From: Bradyrhizobium iriomotense
GTDB taxonomy: Bacteria; Pseudomonadota; Alphaproteobacteria; Rhizobiales; Xanthobacteraceae
NCBI RefSeq assembly: GCF_018129405.1
Contig: NZ_JAFCLP010000002.1
Location: 806,001 to 870,000, forward strand
Reading direction: 5' to 3'
DNA length: 64,000 nucleotides
Below, in pieces: positions 26,857-35,299 of the stretch (positions are counted from its first letter, which is position 1; every line of letters begins with the position of its first letter). The notes under the pieces are model-generated. The model searched no databases. It was not told where the DNA came from and worked only from the letters and a program-made list of their open reading frames with translations. Made by a program: the position numbers and the translations under genes.

Positions 26857-28224
26857 ATGACGGCATCAGATGCGGGACCCGCGCCCTGGACTGGCCGGCT
26901 GACCGGGAGCGGAGCCGGGGTCTCCGTTCTGGTCGCAACCGCCATCGTCGTTGCCGACATGATCGGGGTCGGCGTCTTCACCAGCCTCGGTTTCCAGGTC
27001 AAGGACATCCCGTCCGGCTTCTCGATCCTCCTGCTCTGGACCGTTGGCGGCATCGTCGCGCTGTGCGGGGTGTTCGCCTACAGCGAGTTAGGCGCGATGT
27101 TTCCGCGCTCGAGCGGCGAGTACAATTTCCTTGGCCGTGCCTATCATCCAGCCTTCGGCTTCCTCGCCGGCTGGGTCTCGGCGACGGTGGGCTTTGCAGC
27201 GCCCGTGGCGCTCGCGGCGATGGCGTTCGGCGAATATGCCAAGTCGGTCGTTCCCGATCTGCCGCCGATCCCGCTTGCCATCGGCGTGGTGTGGCTGGTC
27301 TCGATCGTGCAACTGACCGGCGTCAGGCACTCCTCGACCTTCCAGCTGATCTCGACCATCCTGAAGGTCGTGCTGATCGTCGCCTTCCTGGTCGCCGGAT
27401 TCATCATCGGCGCGCCGCAGCCGATCGCCTTCACGCCGCAGCCGGGCGACCTCGCGCATATCGTCAGCGCGCCCTTCGCGATCGGGCTCGTCTTCGTGAT
27501 GTATTCGTTCTCCGGGTGGAATGCCGCGACCTATATCATCGGCGAGATGAATACGCCGCAGCAAAGCCTGCCGCGTGCGCTGCTCGCGGGCACGCTGATC
27601 GTGCTCGTGCTGTATGTCGCGCTGAACGCAGTGTTCCTCTATTCCACGCCGGTCGGCGCGCTCGCCGGCCAGCTCGACGTCGCCAGCGTTGCCGGCACCG
27701 CCATCTTCGGCAGCCTCGGCGGCCGGATCGTTGGCGCCATGATCTGCGTCGGCCTGATCTCCTCGATCAGCGCGATGATGTGGATCGGCCCGCGCGTGAT
27801 GATGACGATGGGGGAGGACATTCCGGCCTTACGCGTCTTCTCGAAGCGATCGGTCAGCGGTGCGCCGGCCTATGCCATCCTGTTCCAGCTTGCGGTCGCG
27901 ACCCTGCTGCTGTTCACGCGCAGCTTCGAGGCCGTGCTCGACTTCATCCAGTTCGCGTTGTTGTTCTGCTCGTTCTTCACGGTCGCCGGCGTCATCAAGC
28001 TGCGCATCACCGATCCCGATCTGCCAAGGCCCTATCGCGCCTGGGGATACCCGTTCACGCCGCTCGTTTTCCTGCTCGTGACCGCGTTCATGATGTACTA
28101 CCTCCTGACCGAGCGGCCGGTGCAGTCGCTCGCGGGGATGCTCGTCATGCTCTCGGGCCTGCTGATCTATGCTATTTTCCGCGGGCGGCCGGTTGCCGCT
28201 GGCAATTCATCACACCGCGAATAA
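26857..28224 (+). CDS. Amino-acid permease, APC superfamily
   Basis: A 455-residue integral membrane protein with about 12 helices. The first helix has the APC signature (VADMIGVGVFTSLGFQVKD) and helix 6 the conserved FVMYSFSGWNAATYIIGE. A ribosome site AAGGA lies 8 bases upstream. The fold is that of LAT/BAT-like cation-amino acid or amino-acid/polyamine transporters. It lies 2 bp before a secreted protein gene, so the two form an operon. Substrate is not predictable. Confidence 0.9.
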   Translation: MTASDAGPAPWTGRLTGSGAGVSVLVATAIVVADMIGVGVFTSLGFQVKDIPSGFSILLLWTVGGIVALCGVFAYSELGAMFPRSSGEYNFLGRAYHPAFGFLAGWVSATVGFAAPVALAAMAFGEYAKSVVPDLPPIPLAIGVVWLVSIVQLTGVRHSSTFQLISTILKVVLIVAFLVAGFIIGAPQPIAFTPQPGDLAHIVSAPFAIGLVFVMYSFSGWNAATYIIGEMNTPQQSLPRALLAGTLIVLVLYVALNAVFLYSTPVGALAGQLDVASVAGTAIFGSLGGRIVGAMICVGLISSISAMMWIGPRVMMTMGEDIPALRVFSKRSVSGAPAYAILFQLAVATLLLFTRSFEAVLDFIQFALLFCSFFTVAGVIKLRITDPDLPRPYRAWGYPFTPLVFLLVTAFMMYYLLTERPVQSLAGMLVMLSGLLIYAIFRGRPVAAGNSSHRE

Positions 28225-28226
28225 AC

Positions 28227-29441
28227 ATGTTCCGACCCATGAGAATTGCGGCCGTCGCTCTTGCCCTCCTGGCTGCGGCCGTCTCGTCCGCGCGGGCCGC
28301 CGACGTCACCTTTGACGATACCGCGCGCTTCCTCGCGGGCATGCAGCCTTCGGCGGACTCGCCGTTGGTGCCGCTGACCAGGGACCCCAACTGGCAGCAT
28401 CACGCAAAATTCTTCGACAACGCCTTCGCCCAGCTCGAGCAGCGGCAAATATCGAAGATCCGTGCCTGGGCCGACGTCAATCTGGCAGCGCCCCGGCCGA
28501 CCATGTTCTACATGTTCAGCGGCCCGGACTTCCTCTACGCCAATGCCTTCTATTCCAAGGCCAGCACCTACGTGCTCGGCGCGCTGGAGCCGGTTGGCGC
28601 CGTGCCCGACCTGACGCGGCTGCCGCGCGGTTCGGTCGGCGCCGCGCTCTACAATGTCGAGCGCTCGCTCGGCTCGATCCTGAGCTTCTCCTTCTTCATC
28701 ACCAAGCAGATGAAGGTCGACCTGCACACCAACCAGGTCCACGGCACCTTGCCGATCCTCTATGTCTTCCTCGCCCGCTCCGGCAAGACCATTCGCAACG
28801 TCGAGATGGTCGCGCTCGACAACAAGGGCGGGATGCATGTGGGGAACGACAATCCGGGACCGAACGCGGCGCGCGGTGTCCGCATCACGTTCGCCGGCAG
28901 CGACGGCGAGGTGCGCACGCTGTATTATTTCTCGACCGATCTTTCGAATTCCGGTGCGCGTGCGACCGGTTTCCTGAAGTTCTGCGAGACGCTGGGCCCC
29001 GGCAACAGTCTGCTCAAGAGCGCGTCCTATCTCTTGCACTCCGGCAACTTCACGGCCGTCCGCGACTGGCTGCTCGCCAACAGCGCCACCATCGTCCAGG
29101 ACGATTCAGGCATTCCGCTTGCCAACTACAATGCACGGCAATGGCGCTTCTTCCCGTTCGGCCGTTACCTCGGGCCGATCAGCGAATTCCCCGGACGCTA
29201 CCAGGAGCGCTACGCCGAACTGTTCACGCGCGCCCAACCGATCGACTTCGGCGTCGGTTATCGCTGGCGCATGCATGAATCCAATCTCCTGTTGTCGGTG
29301 AAAGTGCCGGGAAGCGAGACCGCGCCGGCGGCGGAGACGATCTCGTCGGACGAGCCGGCGCCCAGGCCGCCGCGTCCGAAGCGGCCGCGTCCGCCTGAGC
29401 CGATCCCGCCGCCGCCCGGGCGTTTCTTCTGGTTCCGCTAA
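28227..29441 (+). CDS. Periplasmic protein of unknown function with proline-rich tail
   Basis: A 404-residue protein with a signal peptide (MRIAAVALALLAAAVSSARA, starting at the second ATG four codons in). The mature part is a single globular domain of no family I can name; notable segments are NWQHHAKFFDNAFAQLE, FYMFSGPDFLYANAFYSKAS and SFSFFITKQMKVDLHTNQ. The last 45 residues are a Pro/Arg-rich tail (PRPPRPKRPRPPEPIPPPP) that may contact the wall or DNA-like polyanions. It follows the permease gene directly. A palindromic repeat begins at its stop codon. Confidence 0.75.
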   Translation: MFRPMRIAAVALALLAAAVSSARAADVTFDDTARFLAGMQPSADSPLVPLTRDPNWQHHAKFFDNAFAQLEQRQISKIRAWADVNLAAPRPTMFYMFSGPDFLYANAFYSKASTYVLGALEPVGAVPDLTRLPRGSVGAALYNVERSLGSILSFSFFITKQMKVDLHTNQVHGTLPILYVFLARSGKTIRNVEMVALDNKGGMHVGNDNPGPNAARGVRITFAGSDGEVRTLYYFSTDLSNSGARATGFLKFCETLGPGNSLLKSASYLLHSGNFTAVRDWLLANSATIVQDDSGIPLANYNARQWRFFPFGRYLGPISEFPGRYQERYAELFTRAQPIDFGVGYRWRMHESNLLLSVKVPGSETAPAAETISSDEPAPRPPRPKRPRPPEPIPPPPGRFFWFR

Positions 29442-29542
29442 AGCATGATCCGGAAAAGTGCGAAGCGGTTTTCCGGAAAGATCATGCGTAAACAACAACC
29501 TGAAGCGCGATGACGATTCATCCAAATCGCATCGCGCTTTAG
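29440..29542. repeat. Intergenic palindromic repeat, GCATGATC family, copy 1
   Basis: GCATGATC (29443-29450) pairs with GATCATGC (29480-29487) with complementary CCGGAAAA/TTTTCCGG inside. A second hairpin follows, GAAGCGCGATG against CATCGCGCTT. The first bases overlap the stop codon of the preceding gene. A second copy is at 33607-33690. The hairpins could end transcription of the upstream operon. Confidence 0.85.
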
Positions 29543-29563
29543 GCTATTCGCTGAGGCCCGGCG

Positions 29564-30121
29564 TCAAGGAGTCTGGGCGACGACCACCAGAATCTCCGCC
29601 TTCTGCCGCCCAAGGCTCCTGACCTCGTGCGGCGTCTCGCCTGAGAAATACAGACAGTCGCCCTTGCCGAGCTCGAGCTCCTCGCCGTCGAGCTTGATCG
29701 CGATCCTGCCGTTGATGACGAACAGCAGCTCCTCGCCGGCATGCGAGGCGCGGGTCGCCGCCTTGTGCGGCGGACTGAGCAGGAACGGTTCCATCATCTT
29801 GCGGGTGCGGCCGGTTGCCAGTGGCACCACGCCAAACGTGTCCTGGAACAGCGGCACGTTGCCGCCTTCGCGGCGGAACAGCGTGTAGCGTGGCGCCGGC
29901 TCGGCGTTCGGGTCGAAGAAGTTCGCGACATTGACCTCGAGGGCGGCGGCCATCCGAAGCAGGGCGGCGAGCGAGGGGATTTTCAGGTTGCGCTCGACCA
30001 GCGAAATGTAACCGCGCGTGAGGTCGCTCTGCCTCGCAAGCTGGTCCAGCGTCAGGCCCTTGGCAACCCGCGCCTGGCGAATGTTGGCCCCGACCGCTGT
30101 CGCCTTGCTGACGTCAAGCAC
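29564..30121 (-). CDS. XRE-family regulator with cupin domain
   Basis: A 185-residue repressor-like protein. The helix-turn-helix is at about 12-66 (IRQARVAKGLTLDQLARQS, LTRGYISLVERNLKIPSLAAL) and a C-terminal cupin domain lies at about 105-182 (HAGEELLFVINGRIAIKLDG, GDCLYFSGETPHEVRS). Cupin-XRE proteins such as PuuR and SutR sense small metabolites. It is divergent from an MHS transporter, and two near-identical 16-bp sites lie in the gap, so it probably controls that operon and itself. The ligand is unknown. Confidence 0.9.
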   Translation of the reverse strand: MLDVSKATAVGANIRQARVAKGLTLDQLARQSDLTRGYISLVERNLKIPSLAALLRMAAALEVNVANFFDPNAEPAPRYTLFRREGGNVPLFQDTFGVVPLATGRTRKMMEPFLLSPPHKAATRASHAGEELLFVINGRIAIKLDGEELELGKGDCLYFSGETPHEVRSLGRQKAEILVVVAQTP

Positions 30122-30221
30122 GCAAGAATCTCCCGAACTGCTCGCGCCTGTTTTGCAACAGATGGCGCCCGACTGCCAGCCCGGCGGGCCACGCAGGCCG
30201 CGCCGGTCCCATGCAGGTGTA

Positions 30222-30237
30222 TTCCAAAGGAAAACAT
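30222..30237 (+). promoter_or_regulatory. Candidate XRE-cupin operator, copy 1
   Basis: TTCCAAAGGAAAACAT matches the second copy at 30374 in 13 of 16 positions (TTCCAA--G-AAACAT). It contains the dyad TTCC-AAA-GGAA. It lies about 100 bp upstream of the XRE-cupin start. Operator function is inference. Confidence 0.35.
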
Positions 30238-30373
30238 ATGAGTAGAAATTTCGGGCAGGGCCGAGGATATTATGAGCAAGTGAACTGGGATAGCCTGTAA
30301 ATTAGCTGATTTTTAGTGCAAATCGTCAGCCTTGCCGCGATCGTCGGCATTTGCCGCATTCCGCAGCGTTGAT

Positions 30374-30389
30374 TTCCAACAGTAAACAT
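30374..30389 (+). promoter_or_regulatory. Candidate XRE-cupin operator, copy 2
   Basis: TTCCAACAGTAAACAT, same strand as copy 1 and about 90 bp upstream of the MHS transporter start. It keeps the TTCCAA and AAACAT ends of copy 1. Confidence 0.35.
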
Positions 30390-30477
30390 GATCGATTTTT
30401 ACCGTCGTGGCTGCCGATGGGCTCCACGCACCGAACCAACTGCTTTTCCCTGGCGCCGGTACCTTTTGGAGAGATCG

Positions 30478-31791
30478 ATGACCGTAGCAGACGACGTAAC
30501 CCTGAACGTAGCGCCGGACGAGGCGGCGAGCTTGCGACGGATCGTGTGGTCAAGCGTGATCGGCACCGCGGTCGAATGGTACGACTTCCTCATCTACGGC
30601 ACGGCAACCGCACTGGTGTTCAACAAGGTGTTCTTCGCCGCCGGCAATCCTACGCTCGCCACCATCGCCGCCTTCGGCACCTACGCGGTCGGCTTCCTGG
30701 CGCGGCCGCTGGGCGCTGCGATCTTCGGCCATTACGGCGACCGGGTCGGCCGCAAGGCGATGCTCGCGATCACGATCATGGTGATGGGCATCGGCACCTT
30801 CCTGATCGGCCTGCTGCCGACCTATCAGCAGATCGGCATCGCAGCGCCGCTGCTACTGATCGGGCTGCGCTTCCTCCAAGGCATTGGCCTCGGCGGCGAA
30901 TGGGGCGGGGCGGTGCTGATGGTGGTCGAGAACTGCCCGACGCATCGTCGCGGCCTGCTCGGCAGCATGGTGCAGGTCGGCAATCCCATCGGCAATCTCG
31001 CCGCGATCGGCATGTTCGCGCTGGTAGCGAGCCTGCCTGAGAGCGACTTCATGGCTTACGGCTGGCGCATTCCCTTCCTGATCTCGATCCTCCTGGCTGG
31101 CGTCGGCCTCTACATCCGCCTCAACATGGAGGAGACCGCGGCCTTCCGTCAGGTCCAGGCCAAGAAGGACGTTGCGAAGCTGCCGCTGGTCGAGATCTTC
31201 ACGCATCACCGCAGGCCCTTCTTCACCGCGGTCGGTCTCAAGATTTCCGAGATCGCCTATGCCAGCATCGGCGGCGTGTTCGTGATGTCCTACGCCACCG
31301 CCAATCTGGGACTGCCGCGGGCGGTGGTGCTGAACGGCGCCTTCGCCGCGTCGCTGGTCGCGCTGCTTGCCATTCCGCTGTTCGGCTGGCTGTCCGATCT
31401 CGTCGGCCGCAAGACCATGTTCTACGCGAGCTGCGTATTCTCGGCGCTGTTTGCCTTCCCGCTGTTCTGGCTGCTCGACACCCGCGATCCCACCATCGTC
31501 ATCTGCACCATCGTGGTCGCGATCACCTTCGGTCAGATGGTGATGTTCGGCATCGGCGCGCCCTGGTATTCCGAACTGTTCTCCGCGCGGCTGCGCTATA
31601 GCGGCGCCTCGCTCGGCTTCCAGGTCGGCGCGGCCCTGAGCGGCGGGTTGACGCCGCTGATCGCGGCCTCTCTGATGGCGTGGAGCGGCGGCGCCACCTG
31701 GCCGGTCTCGCTGCTGCTGATCGCCTGCGCCGCCATCACCGCGACTGCGACCACGTTCGCGCCGGAGATGGCAAACAAGGAACTGACCTGA
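30478..31791 (+). CDS. MFS transporter, metabolite:H+ symporter (MHS) family
   Basis: A 437-residue transporter with 12 predicted helices. MHS hallmarks are the first-helix motif VIGTAVEWYDFLIYGTA and loop 2-3 GHYGDRVGRKAML; a second RK-type loop (SDLVGRKTMFY) lies between helices 8 and 9. TTTGGAGAGA is 3-12 bases before the chosen ATG. MHS members import osmolytes, dicarboxylates or aromatic acids with protons. It leads an apparent operon with a MOSC protein (55 bp on) and a reductase, and faces an XRE-cupin regulator, which suggests regulated uptake of a compound the other two act on. Confidence 0.9.
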   Translation: MTVADDVTLNVAPDEAASLRRIVWSSVIGTAVEWYDFLIYGTATALVFNKVFFAAGNPTLATIAAFGTYAVGFLARPLGAAIFGHYGDRVGRKAMLAITIMVMGIGTFLIGLLPTYQQIGIAAPLLLIGLRFLQGIGLGGEWGGAVLMVVENCPTHRRGLLGSMVQVGNPIGNLAAIGMFALVASLPESDFMAYGWRIPFLISILLAGVGLYIRLNMEETAAFRQVQAKKDVAKLPLVEIFTHHRRPFFTAVGLKISEIAYASIGGVFVMSYATANLGLPRAVVLNGAFAASLVALLAIPLFGWLSDLVGRKTMFYASCVFSALFAFPLFWLLDTRDPTIVICTIVVAITFGQMVMFGIGAPWYSELFSARLRYSGASLGFQVGAALSGGLTPLIAASLMAWSGGATWPVSLLLIACAAITATATTFAPEMANKELT

Positions 31792-31846
31792 TCTCGCGGC
31801 GCGCCGCTGCCTGCGGCGCGCCATCGCTTCTGACAAGGATTCTGTC

Positions 31847-32368
31847 ATGCTCGATACCGTCGGCGCCGGCTCGGCGCAAAAGGCAGCACAGCTGGGCTGG
31901 ACCGGCGTGGTGCGCTTCCTCCATCTTGCTCCGCGTGCGTTCCTGCCCATGCGCGCAGCCGAGACGATCACCCTCGTCGCCGGCAAGGGGATCGAGGGCG
32001 ATCGCTACATGATCGGCAATGAGGAGGGTTTTTACTCGCACAAGCCGGAAGAGGGCCGGCAGGTCACCCTGTTCGAGCTCGAGACGCTGGTCGCGCTCAA
32101 ACGCGATGCCGGCATCGAGCTCGGTCCCGAAGAGCATCGGCGCAATGTCACGGTCGAAGGCGTGCCGCTCAACCATCTCGTCGGCCGCCGCTTCTGGCTG
32201 GGCGAGACGCTGCTGGAGGCGACGCGGCTGTCGGTGCCGTGCCGGCATATCGAGGAGATCACCGGCAAGGCGATCTTCGATCCCCTGATCAATCGCTCCG
32301 GCCTCAACTGCAGGATCCTGCAGAGCGGCATCGTCAGGGTCGGCGACACCGTGCGGAACGCCGCATGA
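31847..32368 (+). CDS. MOSC-domain protein (YiiM-like)
   Basis: A 173-residue protein made of one MOSC domain, a molybdenum-cofactor-binding fold. The conserved Cys that should ligate molybdenum is C132 (LSVPCRHIEE), preceded by GIEGDRYM and RRNVTVEGV motifs. AAGGA is upstream. E. coli YiiM and YcbX, which share this domain, reduce N-hydroxylated purines. The next gene, overlapping by ATGA, encodes a flavin/2Fe-2S reductase that could supply electrons. That pairing as an N-oxide or hydroxylamine reductase is inference. Confidence 0.88.
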   Translation: MLDTVGAGSAQKAAQLGWTGVVRFLHLAPRAFLPMRAAETITLVAGKGIEGDRYMIGNEEGFYSHKPEEGRQVTLFELETLVALKRDAGIELGPEEHRRNVTVEGVPLNHLVGRRFWLGETLLEATRLSVPCRHIEEITGKAIFDPLINRSGLNCRILQSGIVRVGDTVRNAA

Positions 32369-33321
32369 GCGCGCGCCCGATCACGACGGTCAAGACGATC
32401 GTCACCGGTATCGAGGAGGCGGGGACAGGCGTAAAACTGTTCACGCTGGCCGATCCCGACCGATGGGAATTGCCGCCGTTCAAGCCCGGCGCGCATATCG
32501 ACCTGCATCTGCCGAACGGGCTCGTGCGCACTTACTCGCTGTGCAACGAGCCTGCGGACAACACGCGCTATGTCATCGCGGTCAAGCGCGAGGCGGACGG
32601 GCGCGGTGGTTCGCGCGCGCTTCACGATGATCTCGGGGTCGGCGATGTCATCGGCGTTTCATTGCCGCGCGGCGGGCTGGAGCCCGATGCGCGCATCGGG
32701 CGCTACGTGTTGGTGGCGGGCGGCATCGGCGTGACGCCGTTCCTGTCGGTGGCGCGGCATCTCCAACGCACCGCGCAGGCCGAATTCACGCTGCATCTGG
32801 TCGTGCGCGAGGAGGTGCCGCTCGCCGCGCATCTCGGCTCACTGATCGAGGCAGGGACCGTCGTCGTGCATCGGACGTCGCGAGAGGGACGTCCAGATCT
32901 CGCGGTGTTGCTCGGCGATCCCGGTCCGGAGACGCTGGTGGCTTGCTGCGGGCCGGAAGGCATGACCGACGATTTCGAGCGCCTGACCACAGCCTGGCCA
33001 ACGGCCAACGTTCACATCGAGCGCTTTGTCGCGCCGCCACCGATCATCGATCCCGACGCCAAACCATTCACATTGTCGCTGGCGCGCTCGGGTACCGAGA
33101 TCCAGGTGCGCGCCGGCCAGACCATGCTGGCCGCGTTGCAGGAGGGCGGCATCGACATCGCGACCTCCTGCTGCGGCGGCATCTGCGGGGCCTGCAACGT
33201 CGGATGGATCGAGGGCAGGCCGGTCCACCGCGACCGCATCCTGTCGCCCTATGAGCGGGAGCGCTATCTCATGGTTTGCGTCGCCGGATCGGACGCGGAG
33301 CGGCTGGTACTGGACCTCTGA
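32365..33321 (+). CDS. Flavin and [2Fe-2S] oxidoreductase (phthalate dioxygenase reductase family)
   Basis: A 318-residue reductase with three domains: flavin binding (R55-T-Y-S), NAD binding (G119-GIGVTP, and CCGPEGM at about 193-199) and a C-terminal plant-type ferredoxin with ligands C268, C273, C276 and C304 (C-x4-C-x2-C-x27-C). The order matches phthalate dioxygenase reductase and VanB. It passes electrons from NAD(P)H to an oxygenase or another redox enzyme. The gene overlaps the MOSC gene by four bases, and no oxygenase is nearby, so the MOSC protein is the likely partner. Confidence 0.92.
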   Translation: MSARPITTVKTIVTGIEEAGTGVKLFTLADPDRWELPPFKPGAHIDLHLPNGLVRTYSLCNEPADNTRYVIAVKREADGRGGSRALHDDLGVGDVIGVSLPRGGLEPDARIGRYVLVAGGIGVTPFLSVARHLQRTAQAEFTLHLVVREEVPLAAHLGSLIEAGTVVVHRTSREGRPDLAVLLGDPGPETLVACCGPEGMTDDFERLTTAWPTANVHIERFVAPPPIIDPDAKPFTLSLARSGTEIQVRAGQTMLAALQEGGIDIATSCCGGICGACNVGWIEGRPVHRDRILSPYERERYLMVCVAGSDAERLVLDL

Positions 33322-33322
33322 G

Positions 33323-33532
33323 CTACCAGTGCACGCTCTGGCTCGGTACGATGATCGCAGTCGTGCTCGGCGGCGTGGCGAGGCTCGTGGCTAGGTACCA
33401 GCCTGAGCCGGCCGCGAGCACCAGCAGTGCGATGATGGCGAGCAGGTCGAGGGTTCTGGGGTCGTGATGCGCCCTGGGACCGAGGCTTGATCCAGACCTG
33501 AAGTGAAAATGAGGGCTGATTTTCCAGCGCAT
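33323..33532 (-). CDS. Small single-pass membrane protein
   Basis: A 69-residue protein of unknown family with one clear membrane helix (LDLLAIIALLVLAAGSGWYLA) and a short C-terminal tail. A very good GGAGGAA ribosome site fixes the start. It lies between the convergent reductase operon and yidD, on the same strand as yidD but downstream of it. No function can be proposed. Confidence 0.68.
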   Translation of the reverse strand: MRWKISPHFHFRSGSSLGPRAHHDPRTLDLLAIIALLVLAAGSGWYLATSLATPPSTTAIIVPSQSVHW

Positions 33533-33606
33533 TGTTGTTTCCTCCCGCGGGAGTATCACAACAACGCGAAGCGAAAGTTCCGGTTCCGCTCAGGGCAGCA
33601 TTGTCC

Positions 33607-33690
33607 AAAGCATGATCAGGAAAAATGCGAAGCGGTTTTCCGGAAAGATCATGCGTTGCAACAACCTGAAGTGCGATGATCGCGCTTCAG
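33607..33690. repeat. Intergenic palindromic repeat, GCATGATC family, copy 2
   Basis: Same family as 29440-29542: GCATGATC against GATCATGC, then CTGAAG-T-GCGAT against ATCGC-G-CTTCAG. The second hairpin is shorter than in copy 1. Its end overlaps the stop codon of yidD, which reads right to left, so the repeat may serve as that gene's terminator. Confidence 0.85.
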
Positions 33691-34025
33691 GACGCGTTGA
33701 CGCCGCGCCAGCGGGCATACCGCCAGGGCAGATACCAGCGCGCGTTTGGGGGGGCGGCGAGCGGCACATTGTCGATGCCCGACGTGCCGAAGGGATTGCA
33801 GCGGAGCAGGCGCGCGAGGGTCATCCAGCCGCCGGCCCAGAGCCCGAAGCGCTCGATCGCCTCATCGCCATAGACGGAGCAGGTCGGCAGGTGCCGGCAA
33901 TTGTATCCGACCAGCGGCGAGAGCGTATGGCGATAGAGCCAGATCAGCGCACGACCAAATCTTCGCGGAAGGCGAAGGACGCCCTCGACGGGAGTGGAAC
34001 AATGATCGCAGGCTGAATGCTTCAT
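33687..34025 (-). CDS. yidD: Membrane protein insertion efficiency factor YidD
   Basis: A 112-residue protein with the whole YidD core: LYRHTLSPLVGYNCRHLPTCSVYGDEAIERFG (read in parts), W-x2-LARLLRCNPFGTSGIDNVP. The conserved cysteines and the P-T-C-S-x-Y motif are present. YidD sits at the inner membrane and helps YidC-mediated insertion. In many bacteria it lies in the rpmH-rnpA-yidD-yidC cluster, but in this window it is isolated. The C-terminal 25 residues are less conserved, and the stop codon lies inside a palindromic repeat. Confidence 0.93.
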   Translation of the reverse strand: MKHSACDHCSTPVEGVLRLPRRFGRALIWLYRHTLSPLVGYNCRHLPTCSVYGDEAIERFGLWAGGWMTLARLLRCNPFGTSGIDNVPLAAPPNARWYLPWRYARWRGVNAS

Positions 34026-34274
34026 GTGCGCTTTGCTGCGACGTTAGGCGAAGTGTTGCTCGGTTCCGGCGCAGGGAACTGTAAGGTGTTGTTTGCGCGC
34101 CATATTTTGCCTGCTTTCTGGGAGCAGTGCAGCAAGTATCTGTGGACGAACTGTATTCACCCGGATACCATTTTTATGACGCCCGTGTGTAGAAAACATA
34201 CGCCTGTATGATGGACTCAGAGGGCGCCACTGGGGATTGTTTGGCGACCTTGGGGCTTTGGGGAAGGAACCAGA

Positions 34275-35174
34275 TTGAAACTTCTGAACTCCCTTGATCT
34301 TCGCGGCTGGTTGCTGGTGGGAACCGCCGTCTGTGGAGTCGCGCTGGCCGGCGCCGTCGCGACATTCGGGTCGTCGGCCCGCGCGGGTAGCGCTCTCGAA
34401 GAGCGCAAGCTGCCGATGAAGTTCAGCTGGGTCGCTTGCGAGCCGAACTGCCGCGGCTGGGTCAGCGCGGTCGGCATCATCACCGCCGACACGCCCAAGG
34501 AGTTCGAAGAGTTTTCTCGCGGACGCCAGCTCGGCGGCGCCACCGTGGTGCTCGATTCCAGCGGTGGTTCCGTCAACGACGCGATCACGCTCGGCCGGCG
34601 CTTCCGCAATCTCGGACTTTTGACGACGGTCGGCATCAGCCTTCAGAACCGCGGCGGGCAATCGGCCCGTCCGGCGGTCGCGCCTGAGGCCTATTGCGAA
34701 TCCATGTGCGTGTTCCTGCTGCTGGCCGGCAAGAAGCGCTACGTGCCGGAAGCGGCCCATGTCCGCGTCCACCAAATCTGGATGGGCGACCGCGCCGACG
34801 ATGCCAAGGCGGCAAGCTACAGCGCACAGGACCTGATGATCGTGGAACGCGACATCGGCCGCCTCGCCAAATACACCTTCGACATGGGCGGCGCCGGCGA
34901 CCTGCTGTCGCTCGCGCTCAGCGTGCCGCCCTGGGAAGATCTGCATGAGCTCGATGCAGGCGAGCTGAAGCTCACCAATCTCGTGACGACGGATCTCGTC
35001 GCCGACGTGCTGCCGCATGTGGACGTCACGGCGCCGGCCATGGCGGAACTCGCGCCGAAGACGCAGGCAAGGTTCGGTGCGGAACCTGAGCAGCCGGCCA
35101 AGTCGACCAAGACGGCGGAAGCCCTGGTGCCCACGAGCAGCGTGGCAGCGCCGGCTCCGGCGGCGCAGAAGTAA
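34275..35174 (+). CDS. Secreted ClpP/crotonase-fold protein
   Basis: A 299-residue protein with an N-terminal signal or anchor (WLLVGTAVCGVALAGAVATF). Its core resembles the ClpP/SppA-like fold: VVLDSSGGSVNDAITLG at 91-106, a Ser candidate in CESMCVF (S143), and a following His in VRVHQIW (H166), spaced as in ClpP-type serine peptidases. The last 60 residues are Pro/Ala/Thr-rich. The start is a TTG with AAGGAA 7 bases upstream. It is likely a periplasmic peptidase of unknown substrate; similar proteins are widespread in alphaproteobacteria. Confidence 0.78.
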   Translation: MKLLNSLDLRGWLLVGTAVCGVALAGAVATFGSSARAGSALEERKLPMKFSWVACEPNCRGWVSAVGIITADTPKEFEEFSRGRQLGGATVVLDSSGGSVNDAITLGRRFRNLGLLTTVGISLQNRGGQSARPAVAPEAYCESMCVFLLLAGKKRYVPEAAHVRVHQIWMGDRADDAKAASYSAQDLMIVERDIGRLAKYTFDMGGAGDLLSLALSVPPWEDLHELDAGELKLTNLVTTDLVADVLPHVDVTAPAMAELAPKTQARFGAEPEQPAKSTKTAEALVPTSSVAAPAPAAQK

Positions 35175-35191
35175 GCTCTTAAATCCTGGCA

Positions 35192-35290
35192 GTCATTCCG
35201 GGGCGCGCGCAGCGCGAACTATGGTGCGCAATTGCGCACCTGAGAATCTCAGGCTTCCGGGCTCGTCGCTTTGCGACGCCCCGGAAGGAC
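35192..35290. repeat. Intergenic palindromic repeat, CATTCCGGGG family, copy 1
   Basis: A GTCATTCCGGGGCG end and a CGCCCCGGAAGGAC end pair almost perfectly. Within them lie GGTGCGCAATTGCGCACC (35223-35240, an 18-bp perfect palindrome) and TGAGAATCTCA. It sits between convergent genes and may end transcription both ways. A short relative is at 37148-37187. Confidence 0.82.
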
Positions 35291-35299
35291 GGGGAGGGC

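Larger units (their letters stand above)
30122..30477. other. Divergent promoter region of XRE-cupin and transporter genes
   Basis: This 356-bp gap holds no gene with a ribosome site. An in-frame ATG upstream of the transporter start lacks one. The middle (30240-30330) is AT-rich. Two 16-bp repeats described separately lie at its two ends. Confidence 0.55.
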
